Counted from the first letter of the stretch, positions 23,998 to 33,585 are shown. The stretch: 64,000 nt of DNA from Martinezella lusitana (GCF_016901135.1 NZ_JAFEVL010000045.1:372001-436000); one strand, 5' to 3'. Numbers and translations are program-made. The notes: generated from the sequence alone by a model not told the origin.

Positions 23998-24822
23998 ATG
24001 GCCGTAGAGGGTCTGTCCATCAATCTGGCGACGGTGCGCCAGCAATATGACATGCGCCAGGCGGTCGAGGCCTGCCTGAAGCAGGATATCGTCGCGATCG
24101 CCCCCTGGCGCGATCAGGTGCACAAGATCGGCCTCGCGGAGGCCGCAAGGATCGTTACCGACAACAGGCTCAAGGTGACAGGCCTTTGCCGCGGCGGCAT
24201 GTTTCCGGCTGCGGATGCCAATGGCCGGGCTGCGGCGATCGACGACAACAAGCGTGCAATCGATGAGGCCGCCGCCCTGAATGCCGATTGCCTTGTCCTC
24301 GTCGTCGGCGGTCTGCCCGAGAGCTCGAAGGACATCGGTCATGCTCGCGAGATGGTGGCTGACGGTATCGCGGCGATCCTGCCGCATGCCCGTAGCGCCG
24401 GCATTCCCTTGGCAATCGAGCCGCTGCATCCGATGTATGCCGCCGATCGCGCCTGCGTGAACACGCTGGAGCAGGCGCTCAATATCTGCGACCTGCTGGG
24501 CGAGGGCATCGGCGTCGCTATCGACGTCTACCATGTCTGGTGGGATCCGAAGCTCCACGAGCAGATCGCGCGCGCCGGTGCCGGAGGACGGATCCTGGCG
24601 CATCACATCTGCGACTGGCTGGTTCCGACCGCGGATCTGCTGCTTGATCGCGGCATGATGGGCGATGGCGTCATCGACCTGAAAGGCATTCGCGCAGCCA
24701 TCGAAAAGGCAGGTTATTTCGGCCTGCAGGAGGTCGAAATCTTCTCGCAAGACAATTGGTGGAAGCGGCCGGGCGACGAAGTGCTGGCCACCTGCGTCGA
24801 GCGTTTCCGCACCGTTTGTTAG
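23998..24822 (+). CDS. Sugar phosphate isomerase/epimerase (xylose-isomerase-like TIM barrel)
   Basis: 274 residues with the divalent-metal ligands expected of this family: Glu in IEPLHPMY (near 140), Asp in IDVYHVWW (near 176), His in HHICDW (near 202) and Glu in LQEVEIFS (near 244). It probably epimerises or isomerises a keto sugar produced by the upstream Gfo/Idh enzyme. It is the last gene of the TetR-controlled operon; a strong hairpin follows. Confidence 0.85.
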   Translation: MAVEGLSINLATVRQQYDMRQAVEACLKQDIVAIAPWRDQVHKIGLAEAARIVTDNRLKVTGLCRGGMFPAADANGRAAAIDDNKRAIDEAAALNADCLVLVVGGLPESSKDIGHAREMVADGIAAILPHARSAGIPLAIEPLHPMYAADRACVNTLEQALNICDLLGEGIGVAIDVYHVWWDPKLHEQIARAGAGGRILAHHICDWLVPTADLLLDRGMMGDGVIDLKGIRAAIEKAGYFGLQEVEIFSQDNWWKRPGDEVLATCVERFRTVC

Positions 24823-24851
24823 CCAGCATTGTGCGAACTAGGCATAAAAAA

Positions 24852-24874
24852 GCCGGGCCATCATCTGGCCCGGC
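24852..24874. terminator. Bidirectional rho-independent terminator
   Basis: GCCGGGCCA-TCATC-TGGCCCGGC: perfect 9-bp stem with a 5-base loop, flanked by an A-run on the left (T-run for the minus strand) and AATATTTT on the right. It separates the convergent isomerase and LivK-type genes. Confidence 0.9.
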
Positions 24875-24902
24875 AATATTTTGAGAGCGTCGATGCGACG
24901 GC

Positions 24903-26009
24903 TTATTCGGCCGAAACGATCTTGCCGCCTTCCCACTTGTAGAGCGAGAAGCTCTGCGAGGTGAGGTCGCCGGCTTCGCCGTAGGTGACCTTGCCGATGG
25001 CGGTATCGACCGGCTCGCCCGTTTTCAGCGCTGCGCCGACAGCTTCGGCGTCATCCGCCTTGCCGGCCTTCTCGATGCCGGCTTTCAGCACCTGCACGGC
25101 GGCATAGGCGTTGAGCGTGAAGGCTTCCGCCGGAATGTTGTGTGCCTTCAGGGCGGCAACGGCGCTCTGTGAATCCGGGTTCTTCAGGGCGTCGGACGCG
25201 TTGGTAAAGACCGTGCCGGCAGCGGCGTCATTGGCGATTGCCCAATATTCGGTGTTGGAAAGGCCATCGCCGCCGATGATCTGCGCCTTGACGGAGATGT
25301 CATGCAGCTGGCGGGCAAGCAGGCCGGCTTCCGGATGATAGCCACCGAAGTAGATTACTTCGACCCCGGCCTGCTTCAGCTTCGCCGTCAGCGCGCTGTA
25401 GTCCTTTTCGCCCGGCGTCAGGGAATCGTCCAGTACCTCGGTCACGCCGCCCTTGTTGAGGGTGGCCTTGAAGGCGTCTGCGAGGCCCTTGCCGTAGGCG
25501 GCCTTGTCGTTGAGGATGGCGATCTTCTTGTCCTTGAAGTTCTTCACCACGTAGTCGGCTGCGACGGTGGCCTGCTGGTCATCGCGGCCGCAAGTGCGCA
25601 GGATGTTTGTCAGGCCGCGATTGGTCAGGTCCGGAGCGGTCGCGGTCGGCGTCACCATCAGGATGCCGTTTTCAGCAAGCGCATCCGAAACCGGAATGGC
25701 AACACCCGACGTGACCGGGCCGACGACGAAGCGGATGCTGTCGCCGACGAAGCCGTTGGCGACAGATACGCCCTGCTTCGGATCGCCGGCGTCGTCGCCG
25801 AGCTTCAGGACCAGCTTCTGGCCGAGAACGCCGCCGCTCTTGTTGATTTCCTCGATGGCGGTCTGCGCGCCGTTCTTGACCTGCTCGCCATAGGCGGCGA
25901 CCGGGCCGGTCAGCGGTGCGATAAGGCCGATCGTGATGTCGGCATGCGCGAGAGGTGCAAAGGCCAGCGAAGCGACGAAGGTCGCGGCCGTCAATGTCTT
26001 CAGACTCAT
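24903..26009 (-). CDS. Branched-chain amino-acid-type ABC substrate-binding protein (LivK-like)
   Basis: 368 residues with a Sec signal peptide (MSLKTLTAATFVASLAFAPL, cleaved near AHA-DI) and the Leu/Ile/Val-binding fold opening DITIGLIAPLTGPVAAYGEQ. A conserved Cys in LRTCGRDDQQ is typical of LivJ/LivK. It is periplasmic and binds branched-chain or related amino acids. No permease or ATPase gene is adjacent, so it must use a Liv transporter encoded elsewhere. The start at 26009 has AAGGAGAG upstream. Confidence 0.9.
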   Translation of the reverse strand: MSLKTLTAATFVASLAFAPLAHADITIGLIAPLTGPVAAYGEQVKNGAQTAIEEINKSGGVLGQKLVLKLGDDAGDPKQGVSVANGFVGDSIRFVVGPVTSGVAIPVSDALAENGILMVTPTATAPDLTNRGLTNILRTCGRDDQQATVAADYVVKNFKDKKIAILNDKAAYGKGLADAFKATLNKGGVTEVLDDSLTPGEKDYSALTAKLKQAGVEVIYFGGYHPEAGLLARQLHDISVKAQIIGGDGLSNTEYWAIANDAAAGTVFTNASDALKNPDSQSAVAALKAHNIPAEAFTLNAYAAVQVLKAGIEKAGKADDAEAVGAALKTGEPVDTAIGKVTYGEAGDLTSQSFSLYKWEGGKIVSAE

Positions 26010-26336
26010 ATTATCTCTCCTTGGATGGGCGCGGCAGCGCCCTTTGAACCCGCCCAATGGCCTGTCTCAGCGCGCAAACTGCCGTAAGGCGCTCTCCTAA
26101 AGAGAACAGAACTGACATCGATGCTGACGATCGCTTTCGGACATTTTTGACCTCGAAAGCGCTCATAAGGGTATTTTCTGTAGGAATATTGCGACGATTC
26201 CGCAAGAAAATAACCGTCGCGAAGACAATTCTATCGATTTTTCGGAAATTTTCGTCGAGGGATGGTTGTTATAGTCTTGCAGTCAAGGGTTGTTTCCTGT
26301 CCTGACCACCCGTCACTCGGCGCGGAATGACCAAAC
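26010..26336. other. Intergenic region upstream of the LivK-type gene
   Basis: Control region of the LivK-type gene and 3' flank of rhaK. It contains a short inverted repeat TTGCG-N7-CGCAA (26189-26205) and an A/T-rich stretch around 26205-26260, but no convincing gene or terminator for rhaK. Confidence 0.4.
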
Positions 26337-27722
26337 CTACCCGGTCAAGGCTTCGCGCCAGGTCTGCCGATAGCGAATCAAACCCGGCAGGTCGGCGTGG
26401 ACAGGCGGATTTTCCGCGGCAGCCGGCGGTCGGATGCCGGTGAGCAAGGCCGCACCCTGGCTGGTTCCCGTCGAGCCCGCCACAGCGATGACGTCAGTCC
26501 TCGTCAGCGCGGACAGCGCGATGAGATAGGCACGATTAAGGGCAAAAGGTCCCTCGACGAAGATCGGTCCCCTGGCGCCGATCAGGCCGAGGCAGGCTTC
26601 CGTCATCAGAGCGAGATAGAGGCTGACGGCTGCAAGACGTTCGGCATTGCTTGTCGAGGCATCGCCGATCCAGCGCATTTTCCTGGCTGGAAAGGGCCCC
26701 GATCCCTCGACAATGTTCGGCAGCAGCATGAGGCCATTTCCGATCACCGTCTCAAGGGCGGCTTCCATCGCCTCGGGGGGTGCTTCGCCGATCTCCGCAG
26801 CCAAAATCTCGAACTCGCGGCCGCCCATGAAGCGGGACGAGGGCACGGCGCGGCCATAGGCGTCGACATTGGCGAGCGCGTCGCGTTGGGGATCAAGATG
26901 TTCGAGATCGCCACCCACGCCAAAACTGATTACCCATGTTCCCGTCGATACGACGGCGAAGGGAGCCTTGTTCTCGACCAGATGCGGCAGCAGCGAGGCG
27001 TTGGAATCATGGATGCCGCAATAGACCGGGACCGGCGCTGCAAGACCGATATCAGCTGCAAGTGCTGGCAGTACCGGGCCGAGCGCATCGAAAGCCGACC
27101 GCACGGGCGCCATCAGCATGCGAATGCCGAGCGTATCGACAAGGGAGGAATAGGTTCCAGTCGTCGGATTCCAGAGATCGGTATGGCAGCCGAGCGAGGT
27201 AACCTCGTTGGCGGCGACACGGGTCAGACGAAACGCCCAATATTGCGGATAGGTCAGGATCGTCGTGACGCGGGTGAAATCTTCGGGAAAGATACTCATC
27301 TGATAGTGGATCTGGGCGCCGACATTCAGGCCGCCGGAGAGGCGTGGCGAGAAGGTTTCGGCAAAGGCCGGGCGCAAGTGCCCATAGGCTTCCTGTATGG
27401 TTTGCGGATAGGTGTGTTCGTAGTCGAGAACCGGCAAGGCAAGGGTGCCATCGGCAGCGAGCAATACCGCCGAGGCCCCGTGCGTGGTGATCGATATGGC
27501 ATCGAAGCCGGGCGTCGTTGCAAACCCCTTCAACGCTTCGATGATGAAGCCCCACAGCCTTTCGATATCGTAATGCGGATAGGGGCCGGTCTTCACCACA
27601 CCATTGCTCGTTTTGACGACAGCGATTTCCGCGCCGGTCTCAGCATCGAGCACCACGACCTTGGCATTGGTCTTGCCGATATCGATGACGGCAATGCGGC
27701 GATAGGCTGATACGGCGGTCAT
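26337..27722 (-). CDS. rhaK: RhaK: rhamnulose kinase-like sugar kinase of the rhizobial rhamnose system
   Basis: 461 residues of the FGGY/ASKHA fold with the phosphate loop VIDIGKTNAKVVVLD near the N-terminus and C-terminal AVAGSTGTSQGAAL. It is not the classical enteric RhaB. In Rhizobium leguminosarum the corresponding RhaK is needed both for phosphorylation and for activity of the RhaSTPQ importer. The ATG at 27722 overlaps the rhaU stop (ATGA), so it is translationally coupled. It is the last gene of rhaRSTPQUK. Confidence 0.93.
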   Translation of the reverse strand: MTAVSAYRRIAVIDIGKTNAKVVVLDAETGAEIAVVKTSNGVVKTGPYPHYDIERLWGFIIEALKGFATTPGFDAISITTHGASAVLLAADGTLALPVLDYEHTYPQTIQEAYGHLRPAFAETFSPRLSGGLNVGAQIHYQMSIFPEDFTRVTTILTYPQYWAFRLTRVAANEVTSLGCHTDLWNPTTGTYSSLVDTLGIRMLMAPVRSAFDALGPVLPALAADIGLAAPVPVYCGIHDSNASLLPHLVENKAPFAVVSTGTWVISFGVGGDLEHLDPQRDALANVDAYGRAVPSSRFMGGREFEILAAEIGEAPPEAMEAALETVIGNGLMLLPNIVEGSGPFPARKMRWIGDASTSNAERLAAVSLYLALMTEACLGLIGARGPIFVEGPFALNRAYLIALSALTRTDVIAVAGSTGTSQGAALLTGIRPPAAAENPPVHADLPGLIRYRQTWREALTG

Positions 27723-28045
27723 GGCAGATGGAAGACCGTGACGAGATCGCTCTGGACGGGCGAATTGTCGGGATTGGTCGCCATGATATCGGCCATGTGC
27801 GCCCACCATCTCTTCATGACGGGATGGTCTGGCAGGCTCGCCAGCCTGTGATCCTTTGGCCGCGTCAGCACGCCGAAGAGCGTGTTCGTCTCGCGGTCGA
27901 GATGGATGGAATAGTCACTGGCGCCGGACTCATGCAGCAAGTCCACCAGGTCGGGCCAGATCTCGTCATGGCGTTTCCTGTATTCCGCCTCCATGCCGGG
28001 ATTAAGCTTCATCTTGAAGGCGTGACGTTCGAGAGCTGCGGTCAT
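27719..28045 (-). CDS. rhaU: RhaU: L-rhamnose mutarotase
   Basis: 108 residues, the size of RhaM/RhaU. Family landmarks are KMKLNPGMEAEYRKRHDEIWP with the catalytic His region (H26), SIHLDRETNTLFGVL and WWAHMADIM. It interconverts alpha and beta anomers of L-rhamnose in the cytoplasm for the isomerase. It overlaps rhaQ upstream and rhaK downstream by ATGA junctions. Confidence 0.94.
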   Translation of the reverse strand: MTAALERHAFKMKLNPGMEAEYRKRHDEIWPDLVDLLHESGASDYSIHLDRETNTLFGVLTRPKDHRLASLPDHPVMKRWWAHMADIMATNPDNSPVQSDLVTVFHLP

Positions 28046-29055
28046 TTGGAACTCATGGTCTTGATGCGCCTTGCGACGATCGGCAGTGCGATGGTGATGA
28101 TGAGAAGCAAGCCGATAAAGATCGACATGACGATGCCCGGAACGTTGAGCAGGCCAAGGCCGAAGGTGACGAGGCCCATGACGAAGGCGGCGATGACGAC
28201 CCCGCCGATCGTGCCCGAACCGCCGAGGATCGACACGCCGCCGAGCACGACCATGGTCACGACTTCGAGCTCCCAGCCGAGCGCGATCGACGGACGTGTC
28301 GAGCCGAGCCGCGAGGTGAGGCACACGGCGGCGATGCCGCTCATGAGGCCGGTCAGGAGAAACAGGATGAATTTGACTCGCTCAACGGGGATGCCGGAGA
28401 AGCGCGCGGCAAAATCATTGTTGCCGATCGTGTAGACCTGCCGGCCGAAATTCGTCGCATGCAGCAGGATCGCGAAGACGATTGCGAGCACGATGAAGAG
28501 AACGAATTCGAAGGAGAAGACCCAGACGACATAGCCCTGGCCGAAATAGGCGAAACTATCGGGATAATTGCCGAAAGCCTGATCGCCCAGCACGATATAG
28601 GAGATACCGCGGAAAAGGCTCATCGTGCCGATGGTGACGACGATCGACGGCAGCTTCATCCCGGACACCAGGAAGCCGTTGAACAGGCCGCAGAGCAACC
28701 CGACACCAAGCCCGATGGCGACAAGACCGATCGTATCGACGCCGACTTGCGCCGCAGCGCCCATGGCCGTCGAGGCAAGCGCTATGATGGCGGCGACCGA
28801 TAGGTCGATTTCACCGGCAATGACCAGCAGCGCCATGGCGAAGGCGATCATAGCCTTTTCGGTGAAGTTGAAGGTGGCATCAGAGAGATTGAAGGGATCG
28901 AGAAAATAGGGCGAGGCCAGCGAATTGAAGATGAAGATCGCGATTGCGACGCCGAGCAGCAGCGTTTCCCAGCTTGCCAGGATGCGTTTGAACGGCGTGC
29001 CGAGACGGTCCGGAATGGCGCGCTTTTCCGTCGTTGATTGCGAAACGGTGCTCAT
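28042..29055 (-). CDS. rhaQ: RhaQ: rhamnose ABC transporter permease
   Basis: 337 residues with about eight to ten hydrophobic helices and the BPD_transp_2 signature GEIDLSVAAIIALASTAMG (near 81-99). It is the second of two permeases of the CUT2-type L-rhamnose importer in the inner membrane. It overlaps rhaP and rhaU by a few bases each, giving tightly coupled translation of the operon. Confidence 0.93.
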   Translation of the reverse strand: MSTVSQSTTEKRAIPDRLGTPFKRILASWETLLLGVAIAIFIFNSLASPYFLDPFNLSDATFNFTEKAMIAFAMALLVIAGEIDLSVAAIIALASTAMGAAAQVGVDTIGLVAIGLGVGLLCGLFNGFLVSGMKLPSIVVTIGTMSLFRGISYIVLGDQAFGNYPDSFAYFGQGYVVWVFSFEFVLFIVLAIVFAILLHATNFGRQVYTIGNNDFAARFSGIPVERVKFILFLLTGLMSGIAAVCLTSRLGSTRPSIALGWELEVVTMVVLGGVSILGGSGTIGGVVIAAFVMGLVTFGLGLLNVPGIVMSIFIGLLLIITIALPIVARRIKTMSSK

Positions 29056-30056
29056 GCACTTGCTCCATGGCTGGCGGTGTCCTTCGCCGCCTGATCCCGC
29101 AGGATGATGCGGCCGCGATTGCGTTCGCGCCGGGCGTTGAAGACAACGGCAAGGATGATGACGGTGCCTGATATCGCCATCTGCGTGAACGGCGAAATGC
29201 CGATGACCGGAAGGGCGTTCTTGATGACGCCGAGGAACAGCGCGCCGAGCACGGCGCCCGCCACCGAGCCGACGCCGCCGGCAATCGAGATGCCGCCGAT
29301 GACGCAGGCCGCGACGCTGTCCAGTTCAAAGCCATTGGCAATGTCGACATAGGCGACCGCATAGCGCGATACCCAGAGATAGCCGCAAAGGCCCGCAAGC
29401 GCGCCGGACAGAACGAAGGCAAGGAAGCGCGTCCAGCCGACGTCGATGCCGGCATAGACGGCCGCCACCGGATTGCCGCCACTCGCATAGGCGGAGCGGC
29501 CGAATTGCGTGTAGCGCAGCAGGAGATACATCATCAATACGATGACGATGCCGATCCAGGCGAGCACGGGCAGGCCAAGCAACGGCGTGCGCGGCACGCT
29601 GAGGAAATTCGGCGTAAACTGATGTGCGTTGACCCAGGCGCCGCCCGATAGCACGAAGGCCATGCCGCGATAGATGGTGAGCGTGCCGAGCGTGACAACG
29701 ATCGGCGGGATCTCCAGCGCCCAGACGAGATAGCCGTTGATGGCGCCGAGAGCTGCGCCCATGACGATCGCCGTGATCACGAGGACGATCAGCGGCAGAT
29801 CAGGATAGGCCGCGTTCAGCATCGCCACCGCCATGCCGGTGAAGGCAAGATTGGCGGCGACCGACAGATCGATCGATTTCGTCAGAATGACCGTCATCTG
29901 CGCCAAAGCGAGGATGATGAGGATCGACGTATCATTGAAGATATTGGCGAGATTGGCGGGCTCGGCAAAGCCGGCCGCACGCGTCGCAAAGCCCGCGATC
30001 ATCACGATGATGATGAGGAAGAGCAGCGTTTCTCGTCTTTTGAGGATGCGTGGCAT
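29052..30056 (-). CDS. rhaP: RhaP: rhamnose ABC transporter permease
   Basis: 334 residues, polytopic membrane protein with the family signature TKSIDLSVAANLAFTGMAVA (near 60-79) and a basic cytoplasmic tail NARRERNRGRI. It pairs with RhaQ to form the pore. It starts 10 bases after rhaT and overlaps rhaQ. Confidence 0.93.
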   Translation of the reverse strand: MPRILKRRETLLFLIIIVMIAGFATRAAGFAEPANLANIFNDTSILIILALAQMTVILTKSIDLSVAANLAFTGMAVAMLNAAYPDLPLIVLVITAIVMGAALGAINGYLVWALEIPPIVVTLGTLTIYRGMAFVLSGGAWVNAHQFTPNFLSVPRTPLLGLPVLAWIGIVIVLMMYLLLRYTQFGRSAYASGGNPVAAVYAGIDVGWTRFLAFVLSGALAGLCGYLWVSRYAVAYVDIANGFELDSVAACVIGGISIAGGVGSVAGAVLGALFLGVIKNALPVIGISPFTQMAISGTVIILAVVFNARRERNRGRIILRDQAAKDTASHGASA

Positions 30057-30066
30057 CCCGTCCTCC

Positions 30067-31602
30067 CTATGCGTTGCCCGTGGCGGCGCGCACCAGCGCT
30101 TCCGGTGTCAGCCCTTCGCGCTCGAACAGGCCGGCCGACAGGCCCTCTTTCATGACGAGCACCCGATCCGCCATGCCGATGATCTCGGGCAGTTCCGAGG
30201 AGATCATGATGATGCTGAGGCCTTCTGCCGCCAGCTCGCTGATGAAGCCGTGCACGGCCGCCTTCGAGCCGATGTCGATGCCCTTTGTGGGCTCGTCGAG
30301 GATGATGATCTTCGGCTGCGTTGCCAGCCACTTGCCGATGACGACCTTCTGCTGATTGCCGCCCGAGAGCGTGCCGACCGGAACGGAAAGGGCGGCGGCG
30401 CGAAGGTCGAGGCGCTCGGCATATTTGCGCGCTAAGGCGAATTCGTTGGCCGCCTTCAGGAAGCCCTTGCGCGAGGTGCGTCCGAGCGAGGGCAGCGACA
30501 TGTTCTGATAGATCGGCATCGGCAGCGCCAGACCATGACGGCCGCGCTCTTCCGGCACGTAGACGATACCGGCGCGGATGGCGTCCTGCGGCGAACGGAC
30601 GTGGATTTCCTGCCCATTGAGCGTCAATCGTCCGGAGAGCGGTTTGGTGATGCCGAACAGGGATTGACAGAGCTCGGAGCGCCCGGCGCCGATCAAGCCA
30701 TAGACGCCAAGGATCTCGCCGCGGCGGAGCTTGAAGGAGATGTCGCGAAATTCGGTGCGGTGGCAATAATTTGCGACTTCCAGCACGGTCTCGCCGATGG
30801 CGACCGCGACTTTCGGGAAAGCGTCCTTGACGTCGCGGCCGACCATCATGCGGACGATCTCGTCCTGCGGCGTTTCCTTGAGCCTGCCATGCCCGACGGC
30901 ACGGCCGTCTCGGAAGACGGCGAAATTGTCGGCGATCTCGTAGAGTTCGTCGAACTTGTGGCTGATGAAGAGGATAGCTTTGCCCTTGGCCTTCAACCCC
31001 TCGACGATGCGGAAGAGATCATCGATCTCCTTGCGCGAAAGGGCGGCGGTGGGCTCATCCATGATGACGATGCGGGCATCGATCGACAGCGCACGCGCGA
31101 TCGCAACGAGGTGGCGCTGCGCTATGGAAAGATCTTTCAGCCGAGTGGAGGGATCGATGGCGCTTTCCAGCGATTCCAGCAGCTGCCTGGAGCGGCTGTT
31201 CATCGTCTTCCAGTCGATGGTGCGCCAGGACGTGCGCGGCGCATGCCCGAGAAATATGTTCTCGGCAACCGTCAGCTCGTCGAAGAGCACGGTCTCCTGA
31301 TGGATGGCGGTAACGCCGGCATCGATGGCGGCCTGCGCATTGGCAAAGGCCGTCGGCTTGCCGTCGATGAGGATCTCGCCCTCATTCGGGCGGTAGATGC
31401 CCGTCAGGATCTTGACGAGGGTCGATTTGCCGGCACCGTTTTCGCCGATGAGGGCGGTGACCTTGCCGGGGTAGAGGGAAATGCTGACGCCATCCAGCGC
31501 TTTGACGCCGGGGAAGATCTGGGAAATGCCGCGCATTTCCAGAATGGCCTGACTGTTCGCGGCTGGTGTGTCCGCTAGGGATCGTTGAAGGACTGTGGTC
31601 AT
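30067..31602 (-). CDS. rhaT: RhaT: rhamnose ABC transporter ATPase (double nucleotide-binding domain)
   Basis: 511 residues in two ABC domains, as in RbsA. The first has Walker A GENGAGKST and Walker B IVIMDEPTAAL; the second has the degenerate loop GLIGAGRSEL and signature LSGGNQQKV with DEPTKGID. It energises RhaSPQ import of L-rhamnose. Not to be confused with the enteric proton symporter also called RhaT. I chose ATG 31602; a TTG two codons upstream is an alternative. A strong hairpin separates it from rhaS. Confidence 0.93.
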   Translation of the reverse strand: MTTVLQRSLADTPAANSQAILEMRGISQIFPGVKALDGVSISLYPGKVTALIGENGAGKSTLVKILTGIYRPNEGEILIDGKPTAFANAQAAIDAGVTAIHQETVLFDELTVAENIFLGHAPRTSWRTIDWKTMNSRSRQLLESLESAIDPSTRLKDLSIAQRHLVAIARALSIDARIVIMDEPTAALSRKEIDDLFRIVEGLKAKGKAILFISHKFDELYEIADNFAVFRDGRAVGHGRLKETPQDEIVRMMVGRDVKDAFPKVAVAIGETVLEVANYCHRTEFRDISFKLRRGEILGVYGLIGAGRSELCQSLFGITKPLSGRLTLNGQEIHVRSPQDAIRAGIVYVPEERGRHGLALPMPIYQNMSLPSLGRTSRKGFLKAANEFALARKYAERLDLRAAALSVPVGTLSGGNQQKVVIGKWLATQPKIIILDEPTKGIDIGSKAAVHGFISELAAEGLSIIMISSELPEIIGMADRVLVMKEGLSAGLFEREGLTPEALVRAATGNA

Positions 31603-31631
31603 CAGCAATGTACCGGATCAATGAAACCAGG

Positions 31632-31653
31632 TCCGGCGGCTGACGCCGCCGGA
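31632..31653 (-). promoter_or_regulatory. Intercistronic hairpin between rhaS and rhaT
   Basis: TCCGGCGGC-TGAC-GCCGCCGGA: a perfect 9-bp stem with a 4-base loop in the gap between the binding-protein and ATPase genes. There is no long T-run, so it is more likely an mRNA stabiliser or partial terminator that raises RhaS over the other subunits. Confidence 0.6.
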
Positions 31654-31675
31654 GAGCTGTGGATGCGATCTTCGA

Positions 31676-32671
31676 TCAGAAAACCTTGGAGAACTGATCG
31701 ATGTTCGAGGCGTTGTAGACGAACGGATCGGCCATAGCGGCTTCGCTGTTTTCTCCAACCTTGATCTTGCCCATGCGGCCGGCATTGATCTCGCTGCCCG
31801 GCTTGCCGTCGGTCTCGCCCTTGACGAGGCGATAGGCGATCTGCGTGGCCGAATAGCCGAGGTCGATCGGGTTCCAGATCGCGAATTCCTTCGTCGCGCC
31901 TGACTTGATGGCGCCAGCCATTTCGGACGGGAGGCCAAGACCGGTCACGTAGACCTGACCGATCTTGCCCGCATCCTTGACGGCCTGCGAAGCGGCGAGC
32001 ACGCCGACGGTCGTCGGAGCGACGATGACCTTGACTTCCGGATGCGAGGTCAGGAGGCCTTGGGCTTCGCGATAGCTCTTGTCCGAAAGATCGTCACCAT
32101 AGACTGTGGTGACCAGGTTGAGGCCTGGGAAGTCCTTGAGCTGCTTCTTCATCTCGCCGATCCAGATGTTCTGGTTGGTCGAGGTTGTCGTGGCCGACAG
32201 GATGGCGAAGTTGCCCTTGCCGCCGTCAAGATGATCCTTGGCGAGCGTCAGGCACATCTTGCCGATCAGCGCATTCGAAGACGGGTTCAGCTGCAGGATG
32301 CGGCCGGCCGGCGCTACGCCGGAATCCCAGGAGATGACCTTGATGCCGCGCTGCGTTGCCTTCTTCAGGGCAGGTACGACAGCGTCCGGATCGTTGGCGG
32401 AAATGGCGATCGCATCGACGCCCTGTGCGATCAGCGAGTTGATGACTTCGATCTGGCCCTCGGCCGTGGTCGAGGTCGGGCCGGTGTAGATCACCTGCAC
32501 GCCGCCGAGGTCCTTGGCTGCTTCCTGGGCGCCCTTGTTGGCGGCCTCGAAAAAGCCGTTGCCCAGCGACTTCACCACGAGGCCGATCTTGATGTCTTTT
32601 GCGCTTGCGGTACCGGCCATCAGTGCCGCGGCGAGTGCGACGCCGATCGCCAGTTTCTTTGCTATATTCAT
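31676..32671 (-). CDS. rhaS: RhaS: periplasmic rhamnose-binding protein
   Basis: 331 residues with a Sec signal (IAKKLAIGVALAAALMAGTASA) and a CUT2/RbsB-type periplasmic-binding fold starting IKIGLVVKSLGNGFFEAANK. Contacts typical of this family include DPDAVVPAL and the hinge region near SWDSGVAPAG. It delivers L-rhamnose to RhaPQT. It lies 53 bases downstream of rhaR. Unrelated to the enteric activator named RhaS. Confidence 0.93.
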   Translation of the reverse strand: MNIAKKLAIGVALAAALMAGTASAKDIKIGLVVKSLGNGFFEAANKGAQEAAKDLGGVQVIYTGPTSTTAEGQIEVINSLIAQGVDAIAISANDPDAVVPALKKATQRGIKVISWDSGVAPAGRILQLNPSSNALIGKMCLTLAKDHLDGGKGNFAILSATTTSTNQNIWIGEMKKQLKDFPGLNLVTTVYGDDLSDKSYREAQGLLTSHPEVKVIVAPTTVGVLAASQAVKDAGKIGQVYVTGLGLPSEMAGAIKSGATKEFAIWNPIDLGYSATQIAYRLVKGETDGKPGSEINAGRMGKIKVGENSEAAMADPFVYNASNIDQFSKVF

Positions 32672-32724
32672 GTCTCTTCCTCCCTAGTTGATAGGCTATG
32701 CTCACCCCATTACAGCCGCGCACC

Positions 32725-33537
32725 TCATGCGACCGACGGGGAATCTTCCTCCTCGGCCTGTGCCGAAACGCTTGTAACAATCAGCGATACGCCTGCATCC
32801 TCGATCATCCGCACCGTATCGGCCGAAATGCCGTCGTCGGTGATGATCGTCGTCACCTGTTCGAGCGGGCAAAGGATCAGGCTGGAGCGCTGACGGAATT
32901 TGCTCGAATCGACCATGAGGATGAGTTCGTCGGCCTGGCGCATCAGCTTCTGCTCGCTCTGGATCAGCAGCCCGTCGGCCTCCATGATGCCGAGCGGCCC
33001 GACGCCCTGCGCGCCGATGAACATGCGCCGCGCGTAGAAATTGCGTGTCGTGTCGTTGTCGAATGGCGAAAGGATCAGGCTCTGCTCGCGATAGATCGCG
33101 CCGCCCGGAACCGTCACCGTGTTTTTCGAATGCTTGACCAGATGTTCGGCGATAGCGAAGGAATTGGTCATCACCTGCAGCCGGAAGCCCGATATGTAAT
33201 GCACCAGCTGAAAGGTGGTCGTGCCGCCATTGATGATGATGGCGTCGCCCGGATTGCACAATTCAGCGGCCTTGCGCGCGATTGCGCGTTTCCTATCGAT
33301 ATTGACTGCTTCTGAAACGCGGAAGGGACGGCCGGCCAGACTGCCAAGCTGTGCGGGATGGATCGATTCGGCGCCGCCACGGACGCGGCGGATCTTTCCC
33401 TGCACATGCAGGGCAGCGATATCACGGCGTATCGTCGCTTCCGAAGCCTCTGTCAGCTCGGAAATATCCTGAATCGTCACCACAGGCTTTTCCTGTACGG
33501 CGCTCAGAATAATGCGATGGCGTTCACGTTCGTGCAT
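32725..33537 (-). CDS. rhaR: RhaR: DeoR-family repressor of the rhamnose locus
   Basis: 270 residues: DeoR helix-turn-helix (TIQDISELTEASEATIRRDI, near 21-40), family hallmark RVRGGA, then a DeoRC effector domain containing INGGTTTFQLV. It starts with AGGAGG six to seven bases before ATG 33537. It is divergent from rhaD and in the first position of rhaRSTPQUK; known rhizobial RhaR represses both transcripts until a rhamnose intermediate binds. Confidence 0.92.
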   Translation of the reverse strand: MHERERHRIILSAVQEKPVVTIQDISELTEASEATIRRDIAALHVQGKIRRVRGGAESIHPAQLGSLAGRPFRVSEAVNIDRKRAIARKAAELCNPGDAIIINGGTTTFQLVHYISGFRLQVMTNSFAIAEHLVKHSKNTVTVPGGAIYREQSLILSPFDNDTTRNFYARRMFIGAQGVGPLGIMEADGLLIQSEQKLMRQADELILMVDSSKFRQRSSLILCPLEQVTTIITDDGISADTVRMIEDAGVSLIVTSVSAQAEEEDSPSVA

Positions 33538-33585
33538 CGGCTCCTCCTTGTTGGCGGTTATTTCGCAAATATGACAAAGTGTCAA

